From Cercophora sp. LCS_1 (Eukaryota; Ascomycota; Sordariomycetes; Sordariales; Lasiosphaeriaceae), in contig JAPZLL010000047.1 of assembly GCA_036250225.1 (NCBI GenBank), forward strand, positions 62,001-126,000: DNA of 64,000 nucleotides, given 5' to 3'. Position 1 is the first letter of the stretch. The number at the start of each line of letters is the position of its first letter. A program made the position numbers and the translations under genes. This document shows positions 10,519 through 21,751 of the stretch, piece by piece. The notes beneath the pieces are model-generated. The model searched no databases and was not told where the DNA came from. It saw nothing but the letters and a program-made list of their open reading frames with translations.

Positions 10519-12207
10519 TCAAGAAATCGTCTTCAGCCAAACGTGACAGTCCACCGGATTCTCCGTCGTGCTCTCCCATGTTCCGAACGTGTTCAGTTTT
10601 TCATCCAACTCCCGAAACTCAAACGTCAGGATTAGGAGAGTCACGGCAATCCTCAATTCCAGATAGACCATCTTCCTTCCAAAACACCCTCTTGGTCCAC
10701 CTCCGAAAGCCATCTGAGGCCCAGCCATCGGGTCGAATGCGTCGCCCTTGAGCCACCTCTCCGGCACAAAATCGCCCACGTCATCCGATTTCCAAGCCCC
10801 GTACCTTGCCCCCTCGACCCGCCCGGTCTCACTCCGCAGGGCCTCATCCACCTCCAACGCCGGGGTCAAGAAGCTGGGTCCGTTGGACACCAGATACACA
10901 TGGGTCCCCTTCGGAATTGCGCAGCCCATCACTGTCGTGTCGACCAACGCCTCGCGTGCCGTGATGGGCACGATGTGGCTGCATCGAATCGTCTCTTCTA
11001 TCACGGCTTCGAGAAATGGCACATGGGCGTCAATGATAGCCTCAGCTGAAGGCTGCTTGCGGTCATGATGCGCGACGCGTATGTCACGGCGTAATTGAGC
11101 CTGCACTGTCGGATGAGCGGCCATAAACTTGACGAACCATGTCAACAGGGAGGCGCTGTTGTCATGGCCACCCGCGATGAAGGTGAAGAGCTCGTCCCGG
11201 ATGGACGTGCCGAAGAAGTCAGGTACCGTGTTTGTCTTGGCGGCGAGTACCCGCTCGCGAATGAGCATCGTGTCGACGGCCGAGAGCAGCAGAGGTTCGT
11301 GGAACTGGGTTGCCGAGAGGCGCTCAAAGCTCTCCTGGACCTTTTGCCGAAGGTATTCGTTCTTCAGCCTGGTCTGCAGGCGAGAGTGGGATGATTGGAG
11401 ATATATCCAGTGGGCGAGACGTGGAACTGGCGATTGAAAGCCGATGTTGATGCTCTCAGTCAGATAAACGCAAGCTTGAAGGTCTGCAGGGAGCGGCAGG
11501 TGTGCAAACTGAGCTGGACTGCCCTTCGCGTCGCTCCTGTCATTAAGAAATGCCGTATCCTTCCGAAGCTGGTGGAGCTGTCGCCGCACCAGCGTGTCGG
11601 TTGCGAGGCGGTCGAACGTTACTGATGTAAACACGTCAAGGGTCATCTTGTAGATATCCCGCGCTGCATCGAAGGGCCTCCCGCCCCCAAGCTGAAGCTT
11701 GAGCTGCCATAAATCGATGAGAAGGAGGGTATTGCGGTGCGTTTCGGGGCCTGAAACATTCCGGAAGAACGACGGCGTCATGAAATCCTTGAGGAGTTCC
11801 TTGTTGTGCTTGAAGACAGGATGCTCAGCCTTGTAGCTCACAAAACTGCGTGGCACGATGCCCTTGAAGCTGTCCGATGTCAGCCTACTCTTGTCGAACT
11901 CCCGGTAGCGCCCAGCGGCAATATCGTGGGCTTCGCAGAAATCGCCGATCAGCACTCGCGGCTTGCTAAAGGGCGCCAAGAACACCTGCACGATGGGCGA
12001 CTTATGGCGCGTAAACTGGTCGCGCATGAAGGCGCGCACCCCGTGGGAAGCCCTCAGCTCAGGAACATCGCCGGCGATTCGAAAAGCTGCTTGTTTGTTG
12101 TACGGAATCCCGGCCAGCGGTCGAGGAAGGATCAGGCGCCGGACAAACGCGATGAATGTGGCCACGCACACCGAGACCACCGTCAAGGTGAGAGGTGACA
12201 GGTCCAT
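10519..12207 (-). CDS. Cytochrome P450 monooxygenase
   Basis: Microsomal P450, intronless in my reading. I start at 12207 (MDLSPLTL, directly before a membrane helix of ~17 residues), giving 562 residues; an upstream in-frame ATG at 12330 adds 41 residues without the expected anchor and is less likely. Visible signatures are the I-helix AGGHDNSA (a variant of A/GGxDT, with Asn at the usual Thr position), ExxR in EETIR, FVPERWL, and the heme loop FGGGPRGCFG with the thiolate Cys near residue 508. The P450 family cannot be named by eye. It converges with the DMATS gene and runs in the same direction as the ferric reductase upstream. Oxidation of the prenylated product is a reasonable guess. Confidence 0.93.
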   Translation of the reverse strand: MDLSPLTLTVVSVCVATFIAFVRRLILPRPLAGIPYNKQAAFRIAGDVPELRASHGVRAFMRDQFTRHKSPIVQVFLAPFSKPRVLIGDFCEAHDIAAGRYREFDKSRLTSDSFKGIVPRSFVSYKAEHPVFKHNKELLKDFMTPSFFRNVSGPETHRNTLLLIDLWQLKLQLGGGRPFDAARDIYKMTLDVFTSVTFDRLATDTLVRRQLHQLRKDTAFLNDRSDAKGSPAQFAHLPLPADLQACVYLTESINIGFQSPVPRLAHWIYLQSSHSRLQTRLKNEYLRQKVQESFERLSATQFHEPLLLSAVDTMLIRERVLAAKTNTVPDFFGTSIRDELFTFIAGGHDNSASLLTWFVKFMAAHPTVQAQLRRDIRVAHHDRKQPSAEAIIDAHVPFLEAVIEETIRCSHIVPITAREALVDTTVMGCAIPKGTHVYLVSNGPSFLTPALEVDEALRSETGRVEGARYGAWKSDDVGDFVPERWLKGDAFDPMAGPQMAFGGGPRGCFGRKMVYLELRIAVTLLILTFEFRELDEKLNTFGTWESTTENPVDCHVWLKTIS

Positions 12208-12531
12208 GATTCGAATTCCATCTGGTAGCAGCCATTTGGAGCACCTTGAATACCACCTCCTGCAATAAGAGCAACTCGCTCTTTCCTCATGCCGTGTCCG
12301 CACTGCGGGGTGCTCTTGGCGGTCATGCAATTGGCTTTATCAGGGCTTCCGAAGGAAGGCACGGTGGCCGGTGTGGATGAGCAGATTTGCGCTGGTTGCA
12401 CAGCAGCTCCTGTCTGCACTGAGGCGTGGGGGTCTATTCCTCGCATCCCAGGACCTGAACGACTCGACCAGGTCACTTCTTTGGAGACAAGACGCAATAA
12501 TGAGGTATCTAACATTGAAATTGACGACGGG

Positions 12532-14622
12532 TTACCACGAATATGCCTCTACCTCGAGGACGAACTCTGTACCGCGGTACTTCTTGCCTGCCGCAACGAC
12601 AGCTGCCCTCGCGTCATCGCACAATCCCCCAGGGCCGCAGACCACGACCCCAATCTTCGCCCAGCCAGCTTGAGCCTCCTCATCCAATAGTTCGGATGGA
12701 TTGAAGCGCTGGCCGACGCGAATCTGAACATTATCTTGATCCAACCGGCCGATGACCGGATCCATGGCGCTCACGAGAACCTGGGCGCTCTCCTTGATGC
12801 TCCAGCAAAGTCTAGCATTGGTGTGGTTGTCAACCCAGGCCAACAGCCCCGTGATGCCAATGCCACCAGCGACGAGCAACAATCTGTCGCAGTCGAGCAG
12901 AGCTGAGGCCGAATTGTTGGGATATGGGCCATCCAGAAACGTCAGAAGACGGCTGGACGACTTCAACACTTTGGTCATCCCCTCTGCCTTGCGAACGAAG
13001 AGTGTAATCCCCGCGGTTGTCTTCACTCCTGCATCGGAGCCACTCGCTGTGATCGTTTGCGTAGCAGCGCCCTTTTCAGCGTCGACAAGCTCATCCGGTG
13101 TGGCCACACCTCCTTTCTTCGCCCGAAACAGGGAGCGCGGCAAGACAGAAAATGGATGGCTCTCCCACGGTCTCAGGGGGTTGACAGTTGGAAAATGCAC
13201 GTAGGCATGCTTCCCAGGGGCCGGTCCCCATCTCACACCGGCAACATCAACCCGCAGGTAACCCGATCCCAGATCTGTCACGACAGCCCTCCTGGCACCA
13301 TTGCCGATGATTCGTGCCAGCCTTGCAACGCGGTCAAAAACCCAGATAGCAACAGCCACGTAGATCCACGTGTTGAAACCACCTCCTGTATCAGGGAATC
13401 GCAAGGCGACATGATACCAAGATCCAACAAGAACAAGAACAGCCATGGCGATATGGCCAACGAGAAAGATTTCATACCATTGCCTCCTGAACCAAAGACT
13501 TGACACAACTAGCATGATGCTCGCAATGACCGTAGCTGCAACACCCCATGACCAGTAGTCCATCACCGCCTGAGCGGCGTAGATGCCCATGTCCTTGTAC
13601 ACCACAACAGCCAAGACGGAATGCAGCAGCGCCTGGAGGACAAACAACCGCGCCATCCATCGATGCAGGAGCAGGTATGTAGAATGCGACCAGTCGGTCA
13701 ACCACAGCAAGAGAATGTTGTTCCTGCCGGCGAACAAGATGACCAACGGCGCCATGGCATACGACAGCACGCCGGTGCGGTACATCAGAAACGCGACAAT
13801 CTGCTGCCATGGTGTGCGCAGCCAGTTGTGGCTCTCCACAGTGCGGTATCCCGTTGCCGTCGTGACGACGTTGAGCACAACCATCACAAACACAAATAGG
13901 GTTTGTCCGATGGTCGGCGCGTTACCGATCAGGTACGGCAATGGTCGGACCTGAAAGGGCGGTATGAAGCTCGGGTAGGTAATGTACTTGCGGACGAGTC
14001 GGCCGATGGGGTTGGAAGGAAGTCGATTGGTGATAGTCAGGAGTATCGGGAGGCCGGCCCCGACGAGGAGCAGAACAAGCCCATAGATCGACTGCGTGCG
14101 CGACTCGTTCGCCATGACCGACGCCGTGTTGAAACTCGTTTGCCATGACGCGGGCGCCAGTGACGTGGTGTTGAGCGTATCGCCGGGCAAGAGTTGGCGG
14201 GTTGGTGGACTCTCGATCGACAGGAACGCCGCCGTGTAGCTCCATTTCGCAGGGACGTCGGGGGCGCCGGTCACCTTGAGCTCCCACACCTGTTCGAGGA
14301 TCGATACAGGGATTTCGTATGGCTCGCATTTCGTCTTCATGCAGTAGGCGACGGTGCGGAGGTAGGCTTCATCATTGGCGCGGCAGGAGGGCTTCGTGAG
14401 GACCGGCGAGCCATGGCCGTGGCCGCCGCCACCACCGCTGTGGTCTTCGACGGAGCACGAAAGTGGGAAGGAAGCGAGCGAGCCAGTACAAGCAAAGGCG
14501 CAAGGCGGGTCATCGGTCGGCAGGGTAAGACCGCGAAGGCCTTCTTGTCCGGCACGGCAGGAAGCGGCGAGGAAAGCCAGCCCGGCGAGGGCAGGCAGGA
14601 TCGGTCTCGGTGTCAGACCCAT
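12532..14622 (-). CDS. Ferric/cupric reductase transmembrane component (FRE family)
   Basis: Plasma-membrane flavocytochrome that reduces Fe(III) or Cu(II) outside the cell before uptake. It is a single exon of 696 residues. An N-terminal signal peptide (~25 residues) leads into a Cys-containing extracellular region, then a multi-helix ferric reductase domain from about residue 190 to 450 with histidines in DWSHSTYLLLHRWMAR and LHSVLAV that fit the heme-ligand pattern. The FAD-binding motif SHPFSVLP and the NADPH-binding GGIGITGLLAW follow, with a C-terminal CGPGGLC. Length and order match Fre proteins. It is divergent from the Ctr gene over a ~1.9-kb shared upstream region, and reduction of Cu(II) would supply Cu(I) to that transporter. 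Confidence 0.93.
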   Translation of the reverse strand: MGLTPRPILPALAGLAFLAASCRAGQEGLRGLTLPTDDPPCAFACTGSLASFPLSCSVEDHSGGGGGHGHGSPVLTKPSCRANDEAYLRTVAYCMKTKCEPYEIPVSILEQVWELKVTGAPDVPAKWSYTAAFLSIESPPTRQLLPGDTLNTTSLAPASWQTSFNTASVMANESRTQSIYGLVLLLVGAGLPILLTITNRLPSNPIGRLVRKYITYPSFIPPFQVRPLPYLIGNAPTIGQTLFVFVMVVLNVVTTATGYRTVESHNWLRTPWQQIVAFLMYRTGVLSYAMAPLVILFAGRNNILLLWLTDWSHSTYLLLHRWMARLFVLQALLHSVLAVVVYKDMGIYAAQAVMDYWSWGVAATVIASIMLVVSSLWFRRQWYEIFLVGHIAMAVLVLVGSWYHVALRFPDTGGGFNTWIYVAVAIWVFDRVARLARIIGNGARRAVVTDLGSGYLRVDVAGVRWGPAPGKHAYVHFPTVNPLRPWESHPFSVLPRSLFRAKKGGVATPDELVDAEKGAATQTITASGSDAGVKTTAGITLFVRKAEGMTKVLKSSSRLLTFLDGPYPNNSASALLDCDRLLLVAGGIGITGLLAWVDNHTNARLCWSIKESAQVLVSAMDPVIGRLDQDNVQIRVGQRFNPSELLDEEAQAGWAKIGVVVCGPGGLCDDARAAVVAAGKKYRGTEFVLEVEAYSW

Positions 14623-16569
14623 CGTTTCGCAGCGCGTCTGGCTGTGTTACATTGTCGGACCCGCTACTGAGAGCGACGAACTCGCGGGTCCTATAACATT
14701 TCTTTTCGTTAGCTGGTGACCCTTTGTGGCCTGCTTGACGTCCCAACACAGTTGTTGGCGCAGAGGCTGGAGGGGGAGCGAATATGAGCAAGTTATGCAG
14801 CTGTAACAGACTGACAGCCAATCACCGCGGAACCATTTCGTCGGGACGGATTCGCCCGCCCAATTGGCTGGTCAACCTCCTGCTGCAAGGCGGTCGCGAC
14901 GATTCTGACGGCTCCCGTCAATTGCCAGGTTCACCACGACCATCGGCGGCCTTGTGGCCTCGCCCCAGCCATAGCTCCGGTGCTCAACGGCGACCGGACC
15001 CGGCACCTTCCGGCACCTTCACGAAGCGGAATTTGATCTATTTTTCTTGCTCCGACCACGCCGACGCATTTGCCACAATGGCATTACACGACCAGCTATC
15101 GAGTGATTGCGCGCAGTCTTAATGTGAGTGCCCCGCCCAGCGAGCTCGTCGCCCTACTCCATTTCCAAGTTGAGATGAAGATCATTGACTGTGTGCCCAA
15201 AATAAGAGTCGCCCTCATCGTTGACGTCAACGATCACATACCCATTTCGCTTCATAGCATGCGCATGGCCATATGTAGCCCCAACCGACGCCGACCAGAA
15301 GATAGGGATTTTTGCCATGCCAAAAACCTGAAACTCACGGGATACGCAAACATTCAATCACATAAAGGCGGCGCCTCCCGCCTGCGTGGACTTCTACCCG
15401 ACGCTTCGTTCTCTCGAATGGACTGTAATCCTTGGCCTCAACGGCACCAGGTCTTACATAACTGGCTCCCGTCGAGTGATAGAGATTCCCAAGGGATAGT
15501 AGGCAAATTGTATGTGCACCTATGATAATTCCTAAACCCTAATGATGCCGGCAGGGTGGGATCATTTCTCCCTAGCACCGATGTGCCATGAAGCGTGAGG
15601 TTTAGAACTACCATGACGTCACCACGCGCTCGAAGGGTCGGTCACCTTATCCTCGTTCTCGCCGGGCAAATTTATGTGCGCCGCATCTACAATTGCGCAA
15701 AATGACGCTTTCACTCCGTTGACGGTGACCCGCGGCGGAAACCGAACTAGGCCGCAGTGATGACGCTAGTGGGCCGGCCGGGCCACCGAGCCGGGAGCCC
15801 CCGAGATTCGGCCCGCGGCTCCACTTCCCCGTCCGATTGGCAACAGGTTCGGGATGCCGATCGCATCCACTTCGCACCGTGAAGCGGCAACGGAAGGAAA
15901 CGACGTTCTCCGGCTCCCAATTCCTCGACACGTGAAAACCAGCGCAATTCTCCTCACCTAAAGAAAGTCGCATCGCGTCCTGACGGATGATTGGTCCCTG
16001 CGCCCCTAAAACCCCCTGTTGATAAACAGCGCAATTCTGCTCTCAGCAAGCCTCCCAGGGCCTAGAACACCACCAGCATGCCCGATTCAGGTAGCGCGTC
16101 CTCGGCACTGGCCGACCGATTTGACGTCGCAAAAAAACACGGCAATTTGATCGTCAACTTCACAATCCTGAAAATAATCAAAATTGTTGTGATGTTCCCC
16201 TGAGCAAAATACCACAAAAGTTCAACAAACCGCGTCTCCAAAACCCGTTTGCACCCGACAAAAAATGCACCGCATGCCCATCACCATCGGACAAAACCCC
16301 ACTCCGCAGGGCTGATTGGGGCCCTGCGCGGACCGCTGACGATCCAACCAGGGGTTTAAATGAGCACATTCAACGCCACCACTCATTTCCCCATCATCGC
16401 AACGTGATGCTTGCACGAGGAAGGGGGAAAACCAAAAAAAAAAAAAAAAAAACCCCAACCCACCCCTCCGAAAAAACATGACGTTCCACGCGTTTTCTCC
16501 CGTCGCCATCACCACAACCTCAGTTCAACCACCACCACCACAGTCATTACCTCCTCCATTCCTCAAAAC
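14623..16569. promoter_or_regulatory. Shared upstream region of reductase and Ctr copper transporter
   Basis: Nearly 2 kb between divergent genes with no convincing coding sequence. At 16201-16208 lies TGAGCAAA, the reverse complement of TTTGCTCA, which is the copper-response element bound by yeast Mac1; it sits ~360 bp before the transporter ATG. A one-mismatch copy (TGAGCAAG) occurs at about 14786, ~160 bp upstream of the reductase ATG. A run of 19 A occupies about 16434-16452. A short minus-strand frame at 15154-15357 (67 codons) is the only other open stretch and is not supported further. The regulatory reading is inference. Confidence 0.4.
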
Positions 16570-17214
16570 ATGAACCACCAATCCACAATGGCCTCCCCCG
16601 AAGGAGGCATGTCCAACACCTTCACAACAACTACCACAACCCCCCTCTTCATCCACGCCTGGCAGCCCTCCACCACGGCCGAGTACGTCGCAACGTGCCT
16701 CTTCCTCGTATCCCTCGCCGCCCTGACGCGCGTGCTCATCGCCATCCGACCAGTTCTCGAAGGAGCGAGCTGGCGACGACGGCCCACCATCGCTAAATAC
16801 ACGCGACAAAATGACGATGAACATAAAGATCACGATCATCATGAGGAGGAGGAGGAGGGGCATGAGGCAAAACGAAAACTCGGAAAGCCGATGAAGCCGG
16901 TTAGTGGGGGCCAGGCGATTCTGATGGCGGTGCGGGATCATTGGGGGAATGCGCCGCTTGGTTCGAGACTTGCAAGGGCGGGGTTTGACATGGTTATTGC
17001 TGGGTTGGGCTATTTGATGTGAGTTTTTTTTCCTGCTGTCATGGATGGGATGGAGGAGACGAGACTAACGATGAATAGAATGTTGGCGGTGATGACGATG
17101 AATGTGGGGTATTTCTTTTCCGTGCTTGCCGGTGTGTTTCTCGGGACCTTTTTGCTTGCTGTTCCGACGGATGGGGATCAGGCGCATCGGGGGACGGGGG
17201 CCGAGGATTGTTAG
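16570..17214 (+). CDS. Ctr-family high-affinity copper transporter
   Basis: Trimeric plasma-membrane Cu(I) importer. Exons 16570-17018 and 17079-17214 (60-bp intron, AT|GTGAGT ... AATAG|A) give 194 residues. The start at 16570 has a good context (CAAAACATG) and places methionine-containing motifs (MNHQSTM, GGM) at the extracellular N-terminus; an upstream in-frame ATG at 16411 only adds a lysine tract and is rejected. TM1 follows AEYVATCLF, an acidic/His-rich cytosolic loop spans roughly residues 80-120, TM2 carries the essential MxxxM as MLAVM followed by MNVG, and TM3 has the GxxxG packing motif in AGVFLG. It neighbours the AA9 copper enzyme (convergent) and the reductase (divergent). Confidence 0.93.
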
Positions 17215-17432
17215 ATGGGCTTACCGCTAGAGTAGCGGTTGCATCAACAGAGGCGTTTGGAGTTGCCAGGAAAACACCCGACGGGTATTGTTTGTGGTCG
17301 GAGTTGGGGTGGAGTTCACGGCGTCTGGGACGGAGGTCCCTCGGTCAATCATGTCATGATGTCTTCTTTGTCCCACATATATATACAAACAACCAGGTAT
17401 CAATCTAATCGCCTAATGTCTGTCTCACCAAC

Positions 17433-18316
17433 CTAAAAGAAGCTCTGGTCCGCGACCTTGGGGCCGGGAATGACGTACTCCTTGAACCCGTTGCCCCAGA
17501 TATCGACCTTGATGCCGGGGTCGCTGGCCGAGTATGCACCAGGGATCTTGACGCCAGCAGGGAGTTGACCACCCGCACCGCCGCTGACCTTGACTTGCTG
17601 TTGTCTTTGTCAGCACTCACCTTGATCGCATCGGTGAAGAGGATACTCACATAGCAAGCCGTGTAAAACTGCGCACCGCCCACACCGCCAGCGGCATGCA
17701 ACGCAATGGCCTCAGCGCGAACGAGATAATCACCAGCGGGAATCTTGGACGGGATCTTGAATTCGCGCTTTCCGCAGTTATCGTTGAGCAAATCGGTGCC
17801 CCATTTCTTGGATGCTGCGTCGTAGCCAAATTCATCAACCTGTGTCTTTGATTAGCATCTTCAGACGACAGCGTCAGGGGGGGGGGGTTGAAAACAAACC
17901 TTGAACCAGCTCAACCCTGAAGGGCTAGCCTTGGTCGCATCATCAACCTTGGCCATGTAGATAATCACCGGTCCGAAATGGTTGCCACCAATGGCCGGGC
18001 TAGCGCATGAGCGGTCACCTGGCTGTGCGTGCATCTCGACGTGGAAGGGGTCGCCTGCCGACACCTCGCAGAGGCCTGCAACGCCGGTTGCGCCGTTGGT
18101 GTTGCATGTCAGGGAGGGTGAGGAGACATCTGTGATGGGTGAGTTGTTGGGCTGAGACGGTCAGTTGGTCGATCGTATTCAAAAGTAGATGTGAGGAAGA
18201 CAAACAGGCATGCGAATGCAAGTTGACCCAAAGTCCTTGGAGCCGGAGCCCGCTTGCTGGAAGAGGGAGTGGGCAGCCGCGAGCTGAGCGACCGCGAGAA
18301 GGGCGAAAGACTTCAT
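17433..18316 (-). CDS. AA9 lytic polysaccharide monooxygenase
   Basis: Secreted copper enzyme that oxidatively cleaves cellulose or related glucans. Four exons (18316-18206, 18151-17900, 17839-17651, 17597-17433) all join in phase 0 and give 238 residues. Signal peptide cleavage after AAA exposes His16 as the mature His1 of the copper-binding histidine brace; His95 in GGNHFGPVIIY is the second ligand, Tyr180 in QFYTAC the axial tyrosine, and His169 fits the conserved second-sphere position. No CBM1 follows, so it is a catalytic-domain-only form. Intron 2 contains an uninterrupted run of 11 G on the plus strand (17877-17887). Its position beside a copper transporter is notable because the enzyme needs copper. 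Confidence 0.93.
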
Positions 18317-19059
18317 TTTGGCTGTGATATCTCGACTGAAGGACTAAACTGATGAGACTGTTGGTTGGTAGTGTAGTTGAGCCTCAGAGGAGCAGAGCCG
18401 AGAGAGGTTTATATCTCTCGCCGCAACAACACTCCAGAGAGATCGGAACCGCCGCCATGAACCAAACAATCTATTCCGCCCGTGCAAACAAATTGTTCCG
18501 TCCCACAACGCATAGAGACCGTGATTCCTCGCTTGCCATGACATAGTGACATGGTGGCCCGTTCCGGGGATTTGGGGACCGATCCGGCACAACCGTTCCG
18601 CCCCCACCGGCTGATCGCCGCACTTCCCGCCCGGAACCAGGTCAACGCCTCGTTAATCTGAGGCGATAGCGCGCAATGCTATATATCCGTGCCGTCTAGT
18701 TGGTGGGCCACCAGCGGAGCGACGAAGCCCACGCCGCAATCTATTTCGCCAGGCTGACTGCCGCTTTTGAGGGCGCATTGAGCGGAGACCTGGCCCGCCA
18801 CCAACTAACTCCGCCATGTCGACAATTTGTCCGCGTGTTTTCTACATTCGGACAATGGTGTGTGGCGATTGCGGAGTCGAGCCGTGGTAATTGACGTCGA
18901 TGCAGGATCCGCTCTGTGTACGTCAGTCCACCACTCAAGATTGATAGCTAAGGGCAAAGATCAAGAAAATCTATTCATCCATCTTGGTACAGGGGCATCG
19001 TAGCGACATGACAAAAAAAACAGATTCTCCGCCCAAAACTCCCAAGCCTGACCCACTTA
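18317..19059. other. Upstream region of the AA9 gene and downstream of the permease gene
   Basis: About 0.7 kb without a supported gene. A TATATCTC box lies near 18410, about 95 bp upstream of the AA9 ATG (minus strand), and GC-rich blocks surround it; specific regulator sites could not be assigned. Confidence 0.4.
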
Positions 19060-20901
19060 TTAGTCCCTCCGATCCGTGACCAAGTCCATCTCCTCCGGCC
19101 TGACGCGCTTCGTCTTCTTGTAGATCTTCCACCACGCGATGTTGCCGAGGTAAACCACAATACCAATGTAGCTGGTCATGAACTTGTCGATCTGGAACAC
19201 CGGGACGAACGCGTTCCAGCCGTTGAACACGATGACTAGGATCGTAACCAGTAGCGCGATGTAGGCGCCCCACGGAAGAAGAGGGTTGCGGTACGGCAGA
19301 ACCTTGCGCTTGATTCCCTGTGCCTTCATGCCGCGGATCATGGCGAGGTAGCTGACCAGGACAGCAATCCAGTTGAGCGCGCCAAACACGGTCACGAGGG
19401 ACACAAAATAGCCAAAGACAGTTCCCGCGTTCTTGGTCGCGTTCATGAAGCCGAGAGCGATGAAGATGGACGACACGGCAACGGCGGGGATGGGCACGCC
19501 GCGGCGATTGGTTCGGAGGAGCAACTGCGGTGCTTGGCCATCCTTGGCCAGCGCCCAGGCGGTTCGAGAGGCCAGATAAATATCTGAGTTGGCCGCGCTG
19601 ACAGTGAAGACCATGAGCAATCCGTTGACGGCGTCGTCGAGGTGGTTGACGCCAGCGTTTTTGGCAGCGACAACGAAGGGTGATGCCACTGGGTTGTCTG
19701 TCAGCACTTGATCATAGGGACACACCCCCGGGAAAATAAGAAGCCTTACAGCCGGTGTTCTTCAGCGCGGTCGCCTTTAGAAGCTCAGGGTCGTTGTACT
19801 TGACAGCCATGCCGAGGACGAGGACGCCACCAATGTAAAACGAGACGATGCGGCCGAGGGTCTGCTTGACGGCGCGCGGGACGTTCTTGCGGGGGTTGGG
19901 AGTCTCGCCGAAAGCGACGCCGACGAGCTCGGTGCCGAGGTAGGCAAATGTGGCCTGGACCATGCAGGCCCACACGCCGAGAAAGCGGCCAAGTGATCCA
20001 TCGATCAAGACGTCGGCACCATTCACCTTGGCGGTATACGGCCCGAAAGCGCCGGGGTCCTGCCAATACCAGAAGCCGGTTCGAACACCGTTGGGACCAC
20101 CGCCCATGGCGATGATGAAGCAGAGGAGGATGAGCATGACAATGACAAGGGCTTTGACCAGCGACATCCAAAACTCGGCTTCACCGAAGAACGAGACGTG
20201 AATCAACTGCAAAGCGATCAGCAAACACCTCCCAACAAGGATGCCGACGACCTACGTTCAGCAAGATAATGGCTATCCCGAAAACGACGATCCACACTGA
20301 GACGTTGATGTTTGGTGCCCATTTCTGAATCAGAAACCCGGTGACCGTTAGATTGTTCGGCAGCACGATGACGTATTTGAAGAAGTAGTTCCACCCCGTC
20401 GCGAACCCCATGGCTGGATCAACGAAGCGTGTTGCATACCCCGAGAAACTCTTCTTGTGTGGCAGCCACGCGCCCATCTCTCCGAGAGCGACCATGACGA
20501 TGTAGACAGTGAAACCCATGAGAATGTAGCCGATGAGGAGCGAGCCGGGCCCGAACTTGAGCGCCGTACCGGTTCCGATAATGAGCCCTGGGCGCCGCCT
20601 TCGTTAGTCGTCGATCCCACCAACACCCCCGCACATTCATTCCGCGGCGGCAAGGTAGCTTACCAGTTCCAATGGCACCCGCGATAGCCATCATGTCTGT
20701 CCGGGGCGAGCTCCGTTAGCAATCTTTCCGCGGACAGCGGCCGTGAAACGTACTCAGTTGCCGCGGCTTCATGCCGCGATGCAGGTCATCCTCGACCTCG
20801 ACATCACCCTCCTCGCTGGTGTACCCTTCCGCGGGCGGCGTCGGTGGTGACACCGCCTGCTTCTCATCGCTGTCATTCTTGCGAAATGGATAGATCGCCA
20901 T
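19060..20901 (-). CDS. Amino-acid permease (AAT/GAP1-type, APC superfamily)
   Basis: Plasma-membrane amino-acid/proton symporter. Five exons (20901-20754, 20696-20664, 20587-20256, 20206-19750, 19688-19060) keep one frame and give 532 residues, a normal family length. The second exon is only 33 bp and encodes MMAIAGAIGTG, the conserved first-helix segment; the third opens with LIIGTGTAL. Later signatures are GEAEFWMSLVK, NPRKNVPRAVK and SPFVVAAKNAG, with roughly twelve hydrophobic helices and a short hydrophilic N-terminus. Specificity is not deducible. Because exon 2 is so small, automated gene finders may skip it. Confidence 0.92.
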
Positions 20902-21751
20902 TGTCGCTGTTCAGAGCCGTGCCTGTCCGCAATGCACCTTTCTCGACACCAATTCTCAAACGACGCCAGTGGGTAAAAGAAAAGGTGCGAAACAGTTGGG
21001 GGAAAGAGGGGTGGGAACACAGATAAAAGCACAGAAATTTGGTCCAGGCTGACGGCGTCCTGCAGGAAGGGCGATATCAAGGCACAATGTCAATCAGGCT
21101 CGGTGTGCCAAAGTGGTCGCACAGCAATACCGAATGGGGCGCTGCAGGAGCCCGGTTGAACATTGCGGGGGGGCGCAGATGGATATGGAAGAGAGCCGGG
21201 GCCGTGTGCAACGGTCAGCTGGGGTTTCTGGAGCCATGTTTCGGAGGAATTTGGGAAGCCCTCGACGCAACGTGCCGACGGGAACCAACCTGGACATGGG
21301 CACAGGTTAGATAGGGCGGAAGGGGAAATACATCCGACAGCCGCCGCAATCCAAGGGCACTTTACCCCACGCTTTTGGCCGCGTGCTGCTCGTGTTGCCG
21401 TGGCGGATGCGGCGATCGGGTGGCGTCTTCGGCGGCGTAGGTTTGCCATGGCAGGCGAGACACGGCAGCACGCGAGCGTGGAGGATCAACGGGATTCTGG
21501 CTCGAGGGGAACGACCTGGAAGAGTGGGGGAATCGAGTAGGCCAGACCGCCGCAGCCCATGGGCCAAGAGCAAACAAGCACTTCGGTGTCCCAAAACGTT
21601 GGCGGCTGTTCAGGGAGGTGCAAGACAAGCATTTTGGCTCAGAGGCAGCAGCAAAAACAAGCACTGTCAAGCGCCAGATTTGTGGCCCCACTTTCAAGAT
21701 AAGAGAGATCTGGTTGGACGGTTGGCGGCCAAATCGCGGATCGCCAAGGCG
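20902..21751. other. Intergenic region upstream of the permease
   Basis: Overlapping short frames on both strands here show no family motifs. No repeat was recognised. Confidence 0.4.

Noticed and set aside
12207..12330. Upstream ATG of the P450 frame at 12330
   Set aside because: The extra 41 residues are charged and Cys-rich and precede the membrane anchor; the ATG at 12207 places the anchor at the N-terminus as usual.
5493..14622. Complete secondary-metabolite cluster
   Set aside because: Prenyltransferase, P450 and AsaB-like genes are present, but no PKS, NRPS, terpene synthase or dedicated transporter is visible, and copper/iron genes are interleaved; kept only as a possible minimal pathway.
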